A stretch of 38,062 nucleotides of DNA from Ruminococcus sp. CAG:563 (GTDB taxonomy: Bacteria; Bacillota; Clostridia; Oscillospirales; Acutalibacteraceae). The translations under genes and the position numbers were made by a program. Below, piece after piece: positions 1-7,965 of this stretch (its first letter is position 1; each line of letters starts with the position of its first letter). The stretch lies in assembly GCA_000434915.1 (NCBI GenBank), contig FR882086.1:162632-200693 (forward strand), given 5' to 3'. The notes under the pieces are model-generated. The model was not told the DNA's origin and searched no databases. It worked only from the letters and a program-made list of their open reading frames with translations.

Positions 1-199
1 ATAATATAAATATTATAGTATTAGTAGTAGGGGCTGTTAAAAGTGTGGAAAACAGGAAATTTCATTGAAATAGCGTTGATTGAAGATAATTTTTCCTGTT
101 GAAAATGTGTTTATTTTTTTGTTGAAAATTTTGTTAAATAAATAACGGTGTTGAAATGTTGAAAGCTGTGGAAAGAATGTTGAAGAAAGTGTGGAAAAT
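1..199. other. oriC: Putative oriC: DnaA-box cluster with DnaA-trio unwinding element
   Basis: No gene lies here. On the plus strand there are about nine same-orientation nonamers of the form TGTKGAAAN (near 44, 98, 120, 149, 158, 168, 179 and 190, plus TGTTAAAAG at 35). Their complements, TTTTCCACA and TTTTCAACA, are close to the DnaA box TTATCCACA. Left of the first box is a GC clamp (GGGGC, 30-34). Beyond it are triplets in one register: TAG 28-30, 25-27, 22-24, TAT 19-21, TAG 16-18, then pure AT. Box, GC clamp, DnaA-trio and AT-rich DNA is the basal unwinding layout described for Bacillus subtilis oriC. The AT-rich side runs off the window, so dnaA or dnaN may lie to the left; that is inference. 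Box counts are by eye. Confidence 0.62.
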
Positions 200-201
200 A
201 A

Positions 202-801
202 TTACAGTATTTGTCTTCCTTCAAGTGCTCTTGTCAGCGTAATTTCATCGGCATATTCAAGGTCGGCACCGACAGGCACACCGTATGCCAAACGTGAAAC
301 CTTAATACCCATAGGTTTGATAAGACGGGAAATATACATTGCTGTTGCTTCTCCTTCAACCGTTGGGTTGGTTGCCATAATAATTTCTTTTATATTGTCA
401 TCGGAAAGACGGGAAATAAGTTCTTTAATTGTAATCTCGTCAGGGCCGATTCCGTTCATCGGAGAAATTGAACCATGAAGCACATGATAAAGCCCGTTAT
501 ATTCACGGGTACGCTCGATTGCAATAACATCCTTTGAAGATTCAACAACACAAATAACTGAATGGTCTCTTTTATCATCATTGCAGATTGAACAAACGTC
601 GCTGTCTGTTAAATCACAACAAACTCTGCAGCGATGAATTTTTTCTTTTGCAAGAAGAATGTTTTCGGCAAATCGTTTTGCATCATCGTCGGACATTCCG
701 AGAATATAAAATGCAAGCTTTTGTGCACTTTTATGTCCGATTCCGGGCATACGTTCAAATTGCTCAATAAGATTTGTAAGAGGAATAACGTTGCGTGCCA
801 T
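202..801 (-). CDS. recR: Recombination mediator protein RecR
   Basis: RecR works with RecF and RecO to load RecA at single-strand gaps. The 199-residue length is typical. The N-terminus has the helix-hairpin-helix segment (MPGIGHKSAQKLA, residues 18-30), then a four-cysteine zinc site (C58, C61, C70, C73), then a Toprim domain starting near VICVVESSKD, and the C-terminal motif VPVGADLEYAD. The ATG lies 2 bases after the ybaB stop, so the genes are translationally coupled. This is the last gene of the dnaX-glycosyltransferase-ybaB-recR operon. No clear intrinsic terminator follows, and transcription would run toward the putative origin at 1-199. Confidence 0.97.
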   Translation of the reverse strand: MARNVIPLTNLIEQFERMPGIGHKSAQKLAFYILGMSDDDAKRFAENILLAKEKIHRCRVCCDLTDSDVCSICNDDKRDHSVICVVESSKDVIAIERTREYNGLYHVLHGSISPMNGIGPDEITIKELISRLSDDNIKEIIMATNPTVEGEATAMYISRLIKPMGIKVSRLAYGVPVGADLEYADEITLTRALEGRQIL

Positions 802-803
802 TT

Positions 804-1136
804 TTAAAACAGTCCCGGAATTGAAAGTCCGCCTTTGGCTCTTTCCATACCTTGATCCATTGCATCGTTAGCCTTTTTAATGCTCTCATTAAGAGCAGAA
901 ATAAGAAGATCTTCAAGCATTTCAATATCTTCGGGGTCAACGACATCCGGCTGCATTTTTATTGAAAGCACTTCGTGAGAACCGTTGACTGTAACCTCAA
1001 CAGCTCCTCCGCCGACAGAAGAAGTATATTCTGTTGCTTCAATTTCTTCTTGAATTCTTGTCATATCTTCCTGCATCTGCTGAATTTTTTTCATCATGTT
1101 GCCCTGATTCTGGGCGCCGGGAATTCTTGCTTTCAT
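804..1136 (-). CDS. ybaB: YbaB/EbfC family nucleoid-associated protein
   Basis: A small DNA-binding protein of the YbaB/EbfC family, 110 residues, which is the usual size. The central pattern is characteristic: a coiled N-terminal helix (MKKIQQMQEDMTRIQEEIEA), then a beta region GGGAVEVTVNGSHEVLSI, then DPEDIEMLEDLLISALNESIKKA. Family members act as dimers that bind DNA and bridge the nucleoid; their exact role beside recR is unsettled. The ATG at 1136 has AAAGGA eight bases upstream. In most Firmicutes ybaB directly follows dnaX; here a glycosyltransferase gene comes between them, with a 19-base gap. Confidence 0.93.
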   Translation of the reverse strand: MKARIPGAQNQGNMMKKIQQMQEDMTRIQEEIEATEYTSSVGGGAVEVTVNGSHEVLSIKMQPDVVDPEDIEMLEDLLISALNESIKKANDAMDQGMERAKGGLSIPGLF

Positions 1137-1155
1137 TGTAATTATCCTTTCATAT

Positions 1156-2130
1156 TTAAAGTGTTTTGTCCGTTATTTTTCTGAACCAATTATAAAAAAA
1201 AGGAAACAGAAAAAAGATAGGAACAGAAATTTTATTTTTTAAAGAAATGTTCTCGCATTTCATAAAAGGCATATAATATTTTTTAAAATATTTTTTTATT
1301 GGATTCTTAAATTTATTTTCATTTGGTGAACCTTTTAAATTAAAGCGATACGAAAGTAAGAATTTCATTCCACGCTCAAGATAAAAAGCCGCAAGAAGTT
1401 TATTTTTATTTTTTAAAAGGTCATATGAAATAAATCTTGTTTCAAGAAGGTCAAACCATTTTTCATGCCAAAGCTCTGTGAAACTGACACTTTGAGTGTT
1501 TATATAATAATTATAAAGTTCTGCATCAACAAAAACTGCTTTATAATCTTTTGAACATAATTGAGAATTAAAAACAGTGTCTTCACCTATTCTGAAATTA
1601 TTAAATTTGATGTTTTTTAAAAATTCTTTTGAAATCAGCTTTGTCCATATTGCAGAAAATACAAGCTCATTATTGATTGTAAATTCGGAATCATTAAAAC
1701 TTACAAAATTTTCAGGTATAAATTTTTCTGTTTTATACTCAAATTTTTTTTCAATTAATTCGGTAGTTTTTTTATAGCGACAAACGGAAAAATCACATTT
1801 ATTTTCAATAATTGCTCTATAAAGAAATTCATACATTTGCGGCTGAATAAAATCATCCGAATCAACAAATCCGATATAATTGCCATTTGCATTACTAATA
1901 CCGAAATTTCTTGCAGATGAAACACCTTTTTCGGGATTTTTCATCGGAATAATTCTGTTATCTTTTTTTGAATATTCTTTTATAATATCAAAAGTATTAT
2001 CATTGCTTCCATCATCTACACAAAGAACCTCAAAATCGGAAAATGTTTGATTTAAAATTGAATCAAGGCATCTTGAAATGTTTTTTTCTTCATTGTATGA
2101 CGGAATAATTATGCTGATTTTAGGAGACAT
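1156..2130 (-). CDS. Family 2 glycosyltransferase (GT-A fold)
   Basis: A GT2 enzyme that would transfer a sugar from a nucleotide donor to a surface glycan; donor and acceptor cannot be read from sequence. The N-terminus has SIIIPSYNEEKNISRC and VLCVDDGSNDNT (donor-binding aspartates), then GVSSARNFGI and the metal-binding FVDSDDF motif near residue 95. The C-terminal third is basic, rich in Lys, Asn and Phe, and ends in a hydrophobic stretch (VPIFFLFPFFYNWF), so membrane association is likely. I chose ATG 2130 because GGGTGA lies just upstream; a GTG at 2139 overlapping the dnaX stop (GTGA) is the alternative. The gene is visibly more AT-rich than its neighbours, with many AAA, ATT and TTT codons, and splits the conserved dnaX-ybaB-recR order, which suggests later insertion. 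Confidence 0.9.
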   Translation of the reverse strand: MSPKISIIIPSYNEEKNISRCLDSILNQTFSDFEVLCVDDGSNDNTFDIIKEYSKKDNRIIPMKNPEKGVSSARNFGISNANGNYIGFVDSDDFIQPQMYEFLYRAIIENKCDFSVCRYKKTTELIEKKFEYKTEKFIPENFVSFNDSEFTINNELVFSAIWTKLISKEFLKNIKFNNFRIGEDTVFNSQLCSKDYKAVFVDAELYNYYINTQSVSFTELWHEKWFDLLETRFISYDLLKNKNKLLAAFYLERGMKFLLSYRFNLKGSPNENKFKNPIKKYFKKYYMPFMKCENISLKNKISVPIFFLFPFFYNWFRKITDKTL

Positions 2131-2135
2131 AATTA

Positions 2136-3734
2136 TCACCCGTTAATTTTTTTTATCAGGTCGGCAAGCGGATCCTTATTCTCCGTTTGATTGTCACTTG
2201 ATTTATAAATTCCGAGTCTGTATTTTCTGCCGGTTACATCAAAAACAGCCTTTCTGATCGCCATTGAATGATTGCTCTGACGAATAAACTGTGAAAATAT
2301 AGGATTATCGCATTTAATGAGAATGAAATCTCCTCTGATATAAGCTGATGAAGCACCCAAAATACCTGTAAGCGGTTTATCGGAAACATCAAGAAGCGAA
2401 AGAACCTCACCCCATTGAGTAAATAAAGTATCTTCTTCCGTATCATTATCTGCTTTATTTTTTTGGCGTTCATTATGAATTTCATACTGAGTTTCCGGCG
2501 GTGGAGGAGGAAGCTCCGAGTCTTTAATAGGTTGTGTGGACTTGGTTTCCTCTTTAACTTTTTCCGTTTGATTTTCAGTAACAAATTTTCCGCCTTTAAT
2601 TGCCTTTTCAAGGTTATCAATTCGACTCAGAATGGCAGTATTGTCATTTGAAATTCCGGGCATAGTCATTTTAACTGCCGTAAGCTCCATTTCCGTGCGC
2701 TTGCTTGAACTGTTTTTTAGCACCGTTGAAGCTTCTTCAAGTAAAGAAATGCAGTTAAGTATTTTATAAAGATTAGTTTTATCCGCTTGTTTTTTGTAAA
2801 GTTCAAGGTCATGATCTGTGCAAACAATCAGTTTTTGCGGTTCTTTAACCGTCTTAATCATCATTAGATTTCTGTAATGATTGATAAGCTCGGAACAAAG
2901 CCTTTCCATATCACATGATTCACCGTGAAGTTTGTCAATTATGGAAAGAACCTCGGATGAATTATTTTTATTAATATTGTCAACCATGTCAAAAAGATGA
3001 CCTTTACCGGCCAATCCTGCAGCGTTGCTTACAACTTCTGCCGTAACATGGTCATTAATTCCGGCGCAGCGGTCAAGAATAGAAAGTGCGTCACGCATTG
3101 CACCGTCGGCAATCCTTGCTATAAGAAGCGATGCGTCATCATCAAGCTCAATTTTTTCTTCACCTGCAACATATTTAAGTCTGGCACTGATATTTTCAGG
3201 TGTGATTCTGTGAAAATCAAAGCGCTGACATCTTGAAAGTATGGTTGCCGGAAGTTTATGAACCTCTGTAGTAGCGAGTACAAACTTAACATGCTCGGGA
3301 GGCTCTTCAAGAGTTTTAAGAAGTGCATTGAATGCACCGATTGAAAGCATGTGAACCTCGTCGATTATATACACACGGTATTTTGTATGGACGGGTGTAT
3401 AGTTTGCCTCCTCACGAAGGTCACGGATATTGTCAACACCGTTGTTGCTGGCTGCGTCAATTTCAATAACGTCAAGAATTGAACCGTCGTCTATACCCTT
3501 ACAAATCTCGCATTCGTTACAGGGATTTCCGTTATGAGTATGCGGACAGTTGACCGCCTTTGCAAAAATCTTTGCGCAAGTGGTTTTACCCGTTCCTCTT
3601 GAGCCTGTGAAAAGATAGGCATGAGAAACTTTACCCGATTCAATTTCATGAGCAAGGGTTGAGGTAATATGCTCTTGGCCGACAACGTCGGAAAATGTCT
3701 GAGGTCTCCACTTTCTGTAAAGCACTCGATACAT
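2136..3734 (-). CDS. dnaX: DNA polymerase III subunits gamma and tau
   Basis: The clamp-loader ATPase that couples the polymerase cores to the DnaB helicase. The start MYRVLYRKWRPQTF is diagnostic, followed by Walker A GSRGTGKT (44-51), a four-cysteine zinc module (C63, C72, C75, C78), Walker B DEVH (125-128), the sensor region VLATTEVHKLPATILSRCQRF, and a variable low-complexity linker rich in Lys, Glu and Pro before the tau-type C-terminus. The 532 residues fit a Firmicutes tau form. The ATG has GGAGG eight bases upstream. The SRP RNA gene lies immediately upstream in the same direction, a common Firmicutes arrangement. I saw no obvious slippery A-run that would produce a separate gamma form. 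Confidence 0.97.
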   Translation of the reverse strand: MYRVLYRKWRPQTFSDVVGQEHITSTLAHEIESGKVSHAYLFTGSRGTGKTTCAKIFAKAVNCPHTHNGNPCNECEICKGIDDGSILDVIEIDAASNNGVDNIRDLREEANYTPVHTKYRVYIIDEVHMLSIGAFNALLKTLEEPPEHVKFVLATTEVHKLPATILSRCQRFDFHRITPENISARLKYVAGEEKIELDDDASLLIARIADGAMRDALSILDRCAGINDHVTAEVVSNAAGLAGKGHLFDMVDNINKNNSSEVLSIIDKLHGESCDMERLCSELINHYRNLMMIKTVKEPQKLIVCTDHDLELYKKQADKTNLYKILNCISLLEEASTVLKNSSSKRTEMELTAVKMTMPGISNDNTAILSRIDNLEKAIKGGKFVTENQTEKVKEETKSTQPIKDSELPPPPPETQYEIHNERQKNKADNDTEEDTLFTQWGEVLSLLDVSDKPLTGILGASSAYIRGDFILIKCDNPIFSQFIRQSNHSMAIRKAVFDVTGRKYRLGIYKSSDNQTENKDPLADLIKKING

Positions 3735-3764
3735 CGCATATTCCTCCTTTTGTAATAATAAAAA

Positions 3765-3903
3765 GCATTATCTCAGTCACATGGTGTGCAGGCCGTACTG
3801 TGTCGCACGGTGTTAACCGCTTAATGCTGCTCGGTTCCCCGCCTGACATGGTTCGCGGCACCCCGTCGCACAGGACCAACACACCACATGACTGAAATAA
3901 TGC
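3765..3903 (-). ncRNA. ffs: Signal recognition particle RNA (4.5S/scRNA type)
   Basis: The minus-strand transcript folds into one long rod. Its 5' end GCATTATTTCAGTCATGTGG pairs with a 3' end CCATGTGACTGAGATAATGC. Near the tip it contains GTCAGG, a GGGGAAC loop and GAGCAGCA, the domain IV signature bound by Ffh. At about 139 nt it is longer than E. coli 4.5S RNA and shorter than the B. subtilis scRNA. It lies directly upstream of dnaX on the same strand. Ends were set from the terminal helix; the unprocessed transcript probably starts about 25 bases earlier. Confidence 0.92.
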
Positions 3904-3934
3904 TTCAGATATAATCTCCTGCAATATCTTGTTT

Positions 3935-3963
3935 ATTATAATATATTTCTGATATTTTAGCAA
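3935..3963 (-). promoter_or_regulatory. Sigma-A promoter for the SRP RNA (and perhaps dnaX operon)
   Basis: Read on the minus strand: TTGCTA (-35, 3958-3963), a 17-base spacer, and a perfect TATAAT (-10, 3935-3940). The predicted start near 3928 would leave a short 5' extension ahead of the mature SRP RNA helix. Confidence 0.6.
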
Positions 3964-3979
3964 GGGATTTTATAAAAAA

Positions 3980-4654
3980 TTATTCATTTTCTTTAGGTTT
4001 TTTCTTTTTACCGATGTATTTTTTTATCAGCAGAACCGCAATTACTATCGGAATGGAGCAAATTGCCGCAAGGACAATATATTTCATCGGAATAAGGTCA
4101 TATATTCCGTCGCCGAGAATTGTGAAAGCAATGACTCTCGGTGCAATTCCGAGAACCGAAAGTAACAGATATGGCAAAAATTTAAAATCAAATGCACCCA
4201 TAAACAGCGATGAAAAATCAATCGGAAAGGCAGGGATAAATCGCATAAGAAAAATTGCTACGTTTCGGTTTTTATCAAGCATGGAGAAAAATTTGTCGCC
4301 TGCTTTTGTGTTGCGAATTTTCTTTTCAACGGCGTCCTTGCCGAGAAATTTACCCATGAAAAATGTTACCGTAACCTCAATGGCAATACCGAGAAGATTA
4401 ACAATGACCGCTCGTTTTGTGTCAAAAGCCATACCGACGGAAATATAAATCAGCGATGCAGGAATGACCATTAAAACGGCTTTGACTGCATAAACGCCGA
4501 GTATTATCAATTCGGCAATCAGCAATGATGACGCACCGGCTATCAGCACACGGACGTCAAGATTTGAAAGATAGTCATAATTGACTATTGCCGTAACAAA
4601 TATGGCGACAGCAAATACGATTTTTATTATATTTTTAACGGTTTCTTTTTTCAT
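3980..4654 (-). CDS. TVP38/TMEM64 (VTT/DedA-like) membrane protein
   Basis: An integral membrane protein of 224 residues with several hydrophobic helices. The VTT-domain features are visible: the amphipathic segment VIPASLIYISVGMAFDTKRA, the glycine-rich FFMGKFLGKDAVEKK, and FLMRFIPAFPIDFSSLFMGAFDFKFLPY split across two helices with the characteristic R-x-x-P-x-x-P pattern. Members of this superfamily act in lipid scrambling or export; the substrate here is unknown. The C-terminus is lysine-rich (KKYIGKKKKPKENE), consistent with a cytoplasmic tail. Start chosen on CGGAG six bases before ATG. A TATAAT (4686-4691) on this strand, just after the upstream terminator, is a plausible -10 for a single-gene transcript. 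Confidence 0.88.
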   Translation of the reverse strand: MKKETVKNIIKIVFAVAIFVTAIVNYDYLSNLDVRVLIAGASSLLIAELIILGVYAVKAVLMVIPASLIYISVGMAFDTKRAVIVNLLGIAIEVTVTFFMGKFLGKDAVEKKIRNTKAGDKFFSMLDKNRNVAIFLMRFIPAFPIDFSSLFMGAFDFKFLPYLLLSVLGIAPRVIAFTILGDGIYDLIPMKYIVLAAICSIPIVIAVLLIKKYIGKKKKPKENE

Positions 4655-4701
4655 TGGCTTCTCCGAAAAATGAATGATTTATTATATTATACCACACTGA
4701 A

Positions 4702-4741
4702 TAAAAAAAGAAAACGAAAGCCGAAAAATTTCCGGCTTTCG
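4702..4741 (-). terminator. Intrinsic terminator after the aminotransferase
   Basis: On the minus strand CGAAAGCCG (4733-4741) pairs perfectly with CGGCTTTCG (4715-4723) around a nine-base loop and is followed by TTTTCTTTTTTTATT. It ends the aminotransferase transcript. Confidence 0.85.
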
Positions 4742-4790
4742 CTTAAGACAATACCGAATAATTAAGGTGAGTTGCCCTAATATCTTATTT

Positions 4791-5960
4791 TTAGCCCATT
4801 TTTTCCTTGATGTGTGAAAGTCTTTCAAGAGCCTCATTGAGGGTCTCGTCCTTTTTTGCGAAGTGAACACGAACAATATTGTTAATGCCCTTTTCATTGA
4901 AGAATGATGTGCCGGGAACGCATGCAACTCCGACTTTCTGAGCCATTTCAAGGCAGAAATCAACGTCGGACTGACCCGGTTTAAGGAATGGGGCAATATC
5001 TGCAAGAACAAAGTATGCACCCTGCGGGTCTGTATACGGAATTCCGATACGGTCAAGACCCTCTGTGAAGAGCTTCTTCATATGAGCATAGTGTGCACCG
5101 AACTCTTCGTAATAGCTGTCGGGCATATTGAGACCGACACAGGCAGCTTCCATAAGCGGAGATGCTGCACCGACTGCATTAAAGTCATGATACTGCTTGA
5201 TTCTGTCCATAAGCGGCTTCGGAGCTATTGCATAACCGAGACGCCATCCTGTTACGGAATATGTTTTGGAAAGTGATGAACAGCTGACTGTTCTCTCCCA
5301 CATTCCGTCAAGACTGTTCATGTAAACATGTTTGTGTCCCTCGTAAATAATATGCTCATAAACCTCGTCCATGATTGCATAAACATCATACTTGATACAG
5401 AGGTCAGCAATGGTTCTCAATTCATCATATGTGAAAACCTTACCGCTCGGATTTGATGGGTTACAGATGAGAATTGCTTTTGCGCCCTTTTTGAACTCAG
5501 CTTCGATAATATCGGGATCAAAGTTGAACTCGGGCGGTACAAGCGGAATGAAAACAGGTTCGCAGTCTGCCATAATAGCCTGTGCTCTGTAATTTTCAAA
5601 ATAGGGTGAAAACATAACAATTCTGTCTCCCGGATTTGTGAGAGCGAAAATTGTATCTACCATTGCTTCGGTTGAACCGATCGTTACAACCATATCTGTA
5701 TTGGGGTCAAGCTCACGACCCATGAAGCGGCCGCATTTTCTTGCGAGAGCTTCACGAAAGTTCGGAGCTCCCATTGTGATAGGATACTGGTGAGGGCCTG
5801 TGTGTGCAACCTCTGCGAGACGATCCGTCATAGCCTTCGGAGGATCAAAATCCGGAAAACCCTGTGCAAGGTTGATTGCGCCGCAGTCAAGAGCAACACG
5901 GGTCATTCTTCTGATAACGGAATCGGTGAAAAGTGCATTTTTTCTGCTTAATTCCTGCAT
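4791..5960 (-). CDS. Class I/II PLP-dependent aminotransferase
   Basis: A fold-type I aminotransferase moving an amino group between an amino acid and a 2-oxo acid. Visible signatures in the 389-residue protein: NLAQGFPDFDPP (30-41), NPSNPSGK (167-174), the cofactor-binding aspartate in MDEVYE (D198), the PLP lysine in SSLSKTYSVTGWR (K232), and a late arginine in VRVHFAKK. The GFPDFDPP start resembles the kynurenine/aromatic and methionine aminotransferase branch rather than classical AspC. ATG 5960 was chosen because AAAGGA lies about ten bases upstream; the longer frame begins with an unsupported TTG. It lies downstream of, and in the same direction as, the arylpyruvate oxidation operon, so supplying aryl pyruvates is a reasonable inference, though a 247-base gap with a repeat separates them. 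Confidence 0.92.
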   Translation of the reverse strand: MQELSRKNALFTDSVIRRMTRVALDCGAINLAQGFPDFDPPKAMTDRLAEVAHTGPHQYPITMGAPNFREALARKCGRFMGRELDPNTDMVVTIGSTEAMVDTIFALTNPGDRIVMFSPYFENYRAQAIMADCEPVFIPLVPPEFNFDPDIIEAEFKKGAKAILICNPSNPSGKVFTYDELRTIADLCIKYDVYAIMDEVYEHIIYEGHKHVYMNSLDGMWERTVSCSSLSKTYSVTGWRLGYAIAPKPLMDRIKQYHDFNAVGAASPLMEAACVGLNMPDSYYEEFGAHYAHMKKLFTEGLDRIGIPYTDPQGAYFVLADIAPFLKPGQSDVDFCLEMAQKVGVACVPGTSFFNEKGINNIVRVHFAKKDETLNEALERLSHIKEKMG

Positions 5961-6100
5961 TGTTATATGTTCCTTTCTTAACAAACCGACCGAAAGGAAA
6001 GTCGATTTATTTTATTTTTATCTTTTTATGCCTTTCCTTGGTTGATTCAAGGAAACAAAGCAATGCGACAGAGAAGATAAAGGTAATAAAATACACTTAT

Positions 6101-6145
6101 CCCTTCCACCGCAAGCGGTCTCCCTCCCCTTACAATAAGGGGAGG
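6101..6145. repeat. Two-hairpin palindromic intergenic element
   Basis: The 247-base gap between the ACT gene and the aminotransferase holds a small hairpin ACCGC-AA-GCGGT (6108-6119) and a perfect nine-pair hairpin CCTCCCCTT-acaat-AAGGGGAGG (6123-6145). A further inverted pair, TTCCTTG...CAAGGAA, lies near 6035-6055. There is no T-tract, so this is not a canonical terminator. It looks like the short palindromic repeats often dispersed in Clostridia genomes; copy number cannot be judged from one window. Confidence 0.55.
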
Positions 6146-6207
6146 AAAACTTATTGTTAATTTGATGACATATAAATAATACTCCGCCAATCGAAAAAAA
6201 TCAATAG

Positions 6208-6639
6208 TTATTTAATTCCGAGGTCGTCGCCGGATGCGACAATGACAAAGTATTTTTTGAGAATGGATGTAAAAATATCAACATCCTTGACCTTGAAAAT
6301 CATGTATGCAAGTCCGTCCTTCTGTCCGAAAACGGAGTACATATATTCAATGTCAATATCTTCACTTGAAATAATATTGAGAAGTTCATTGAGTCCGCCT
6401 GCCTTGTTAGGAACGGCAGCGGCAACAACGGCAGTTTCCGTAACGATAAAACCGTTATTGCGCAGAAGCTTTGCGGCTTCGTTGCAATCGTCTGAAATAA
6501 GACGAAGAATTCCGTAATCGGCGGTTTCGGCAATATTCAGTGCCTTGAGGTCGATGTTGTTATCGGACAGGATTTTCGTAATTTCCGAAAGCTGTCCTGC
6601 TCTGTTTTCCAAAAAAACCGAAATTTGAGTAATAGCCAT
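6208..6639 (-). CDS. Tandem ACT-domain protein
   Basis: A 143-residue protein made of two ACT domains, small ligand-binding modules that usually sense amino acids. Copy one begins AITQISVFLENRAGQLSEIT, the typical first strand and helix (xGxL position); copy two starts near residue 70 with AVVAAAVPNKAGGLNELL. There is no catalytic domain. Stand-alone ACT pairs of this size are commonly encoded beside phenylacetate-CoA ligase and indolepyruvate oxidoreductase genes in anaerobes, where they may report aromatic amino acid levels; that role is inference. AAGGAGG lies seven bases before the ATG and the gene follows paaK by 12 bases, so it is the last gene of the operon. Confidence 0.9.
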   Translation of the reverse strand: MAITQISVFLENRAGQLSEITKILSDNNIDLKALNIAETADYGILRLISDDCNEAAKLLRNNGFIVTETAVVAAAVPNKAGGLNELLNIISSEDIDIEYMYSVFGQKDGLAYMIFKVKDVDIFTSILKKYFVIVASGDDLGIK

Positions 6640-6651
6640 TGTCCTGCCTCC

Positions 6652-7950
6652 TTATATTTTTCTCTTGTCAATAACACGGACTGCCTTGCCCTCGCTTCTG
6701 GTGATCGACTTCGGAGCAACAAGGCGGACCTTGGTGTAAATTCCGAGCATAGCTTTCAAAGCGGCAACAAGTGATTTTTCCATCTCAGTAATCTTACCGA
6801 GGTTATCGGAGAAGTTGTCCTGAGTCATTTCAACCATAACCTCAAGCGTATCGCTGTTGTTTACACGGTCAACAATAATCTGATAGTTAGCCTGATAGCC
6901 CTGCTCAATGAGAACTGTTTCAATCTGTGACGGGAATACATTGACACCCTTAACGATAAGCATATCGTCACTTCTGCCCATCGGCTTGCACATTTTAACA
7001 AGTGTTCTGCCGCAGGAGCATTTTTCTCTTGTGAGAACGCAGATATCACGTGTTCTGTATCTGAGAAGAGGAAAAGCTTCCTTTGTGATTGATGTGAAAA
7101 CAAGCTCGCCCTGAGTTCCGTCCGGAAGAACCTCGCCTGTATCGGGGTCAATAATCTCGGCAATGAAGTGATCCTCGTTGATGTGCATTCCTTTCTGATC
7201 CGAACATTCAAATGCAACGCCGGGTCCGCTGATCTCGGTCAGACCGTAGATGTCATATGCCTTGATGCCGAGCTGATTCTGAATTTCCTGACGCATTTTT
7301 TCGCTCCATGCTTCTGCACCGAAGATACCTGCCTTGAGCTTAATTTTATCTCTGAGACCACGCTCGTGAATGCTTTCTGCAAGATATGCCGCATAGGACG
7401 GAGTGCAGCAGAGAATTGTTGACTGAAGGTCAATCATAAACTGAAGCTGTCTGTCCGTGTTGCCCGAGGACATAGGAAGTGTGAGACTGCCTACCTTGTG
7501 GCTGCCTCCGTGAAGTCCTGCACCGCCTGTGAAAAGGCCGTAACCGTATGCAATCTGAACAACATCTTCATTCGTTCCGCCTGCCGCAACAATAGCACGT
7601 GCACAGCAGTCCTCCCAGAGATCAATGTCATGCTGAGTGTAGAAAGCAACAACACGTCTGCCGGTTGTGCCGGATGTGGACTGAATTCTTACGCAGTCCT
7701 TTAACGGAGCGGCAAGAAGTCCGTAGGGATAAGCATCACGAAGATCCGCCTTTGAAAGGAACGGAAGCTTGTGAAGATCGTCAACACCCTTGATATCGTC
7801 GGGTGTAACGCCTTTCTCCTCCATCTTCTTTCTGTAGTAAGGAACATTGTCCCAAACATGTTTGACCTGCTTAACAAGTCTTTCGTCCTGAAGCTCACGG
7901 ATTTTTTCCGGTGAGGCACATTCGATTTCTTTCTGATAGTATTTTTCCAT
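6652..7950 (-). CDS. paaK: Phenylacetate-CoA ligase family protein (PaaK-like)
   Basis: An AMP-forming aryl-CoA ligase of 432 residues that activates phenylacetate or related aryl acids with ATP and CoA. Signatures: the N-terminal QDERLVKQVKHVWDNVPYYR, the nucleotide-binding loop STSGTTGRRVVAFYT, YGYGLFTGGAGLHGG, the adenylate-binding YGLTEISGPG, and the C-terminal hinge with GRSDDMLIVKGVNVFPSQIE. Its place between iorB (15 bases) and the ACT gene (12 bases) is the usual anaerobe arrangement. Aryl substrates such as phenylacetate, hydroxyphenylacetate or indoleacetate are inferred from family and neighbours. AGGAGA precedes the ATG. Confidence 0.94.
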   Translation of the reverse strand: MEKYYQKEIECASPEKIRELQDERLVKQVKHVWDNVPYYRKKMEEKGVTPDDIKGVDDLHKLPFLSKADLRDAYPYGLLAAPLKDCVRIQSTSGTTGRRVVAFYTQHDIDLWEDCCARAIVAAGGTNEDVVQIAYGYGLFTGGAGLHGGSHKVGSLTLPMSSGNTDRQLQFMIDLQSTILCCTPSYAAYLAESIHERGLRDKIKLKAGIFGAEAWSEKMRQEIQNQLGIKAYDIYGLTEISGPGVAFECSDQKGMHINEDHFIAEIIDPDTGEVLPDGTQGELVFTSITKEAFPLLRYRTRDICVLTREKCSCGRTLVKMCKPMGRSDDMLIVKGVNVFPSQIETVLIEQGYQANYQIIVDRVNNSDTLEVMVEMTQDNFSDNLGKITEMEKSLVAALKAMLGIYTKVRLVAPKSITRSEGKAVRVIDKRKI

Positions 7951-7965
7951 AACGAGGTCTCCTAT

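Noticed and set aside
35..199. CRISPR-like array of short repeats
   Set aside because: The repeats are only eight or nine bases with irregular gaps and fit DnaA boxes; there are no spacers or cas genes.
2200..2700. Programmed frameshift in dnaX
   Set aside because: No A-AAA-AAG-type slippery run with a downstream hairpin was seen in the linker region.
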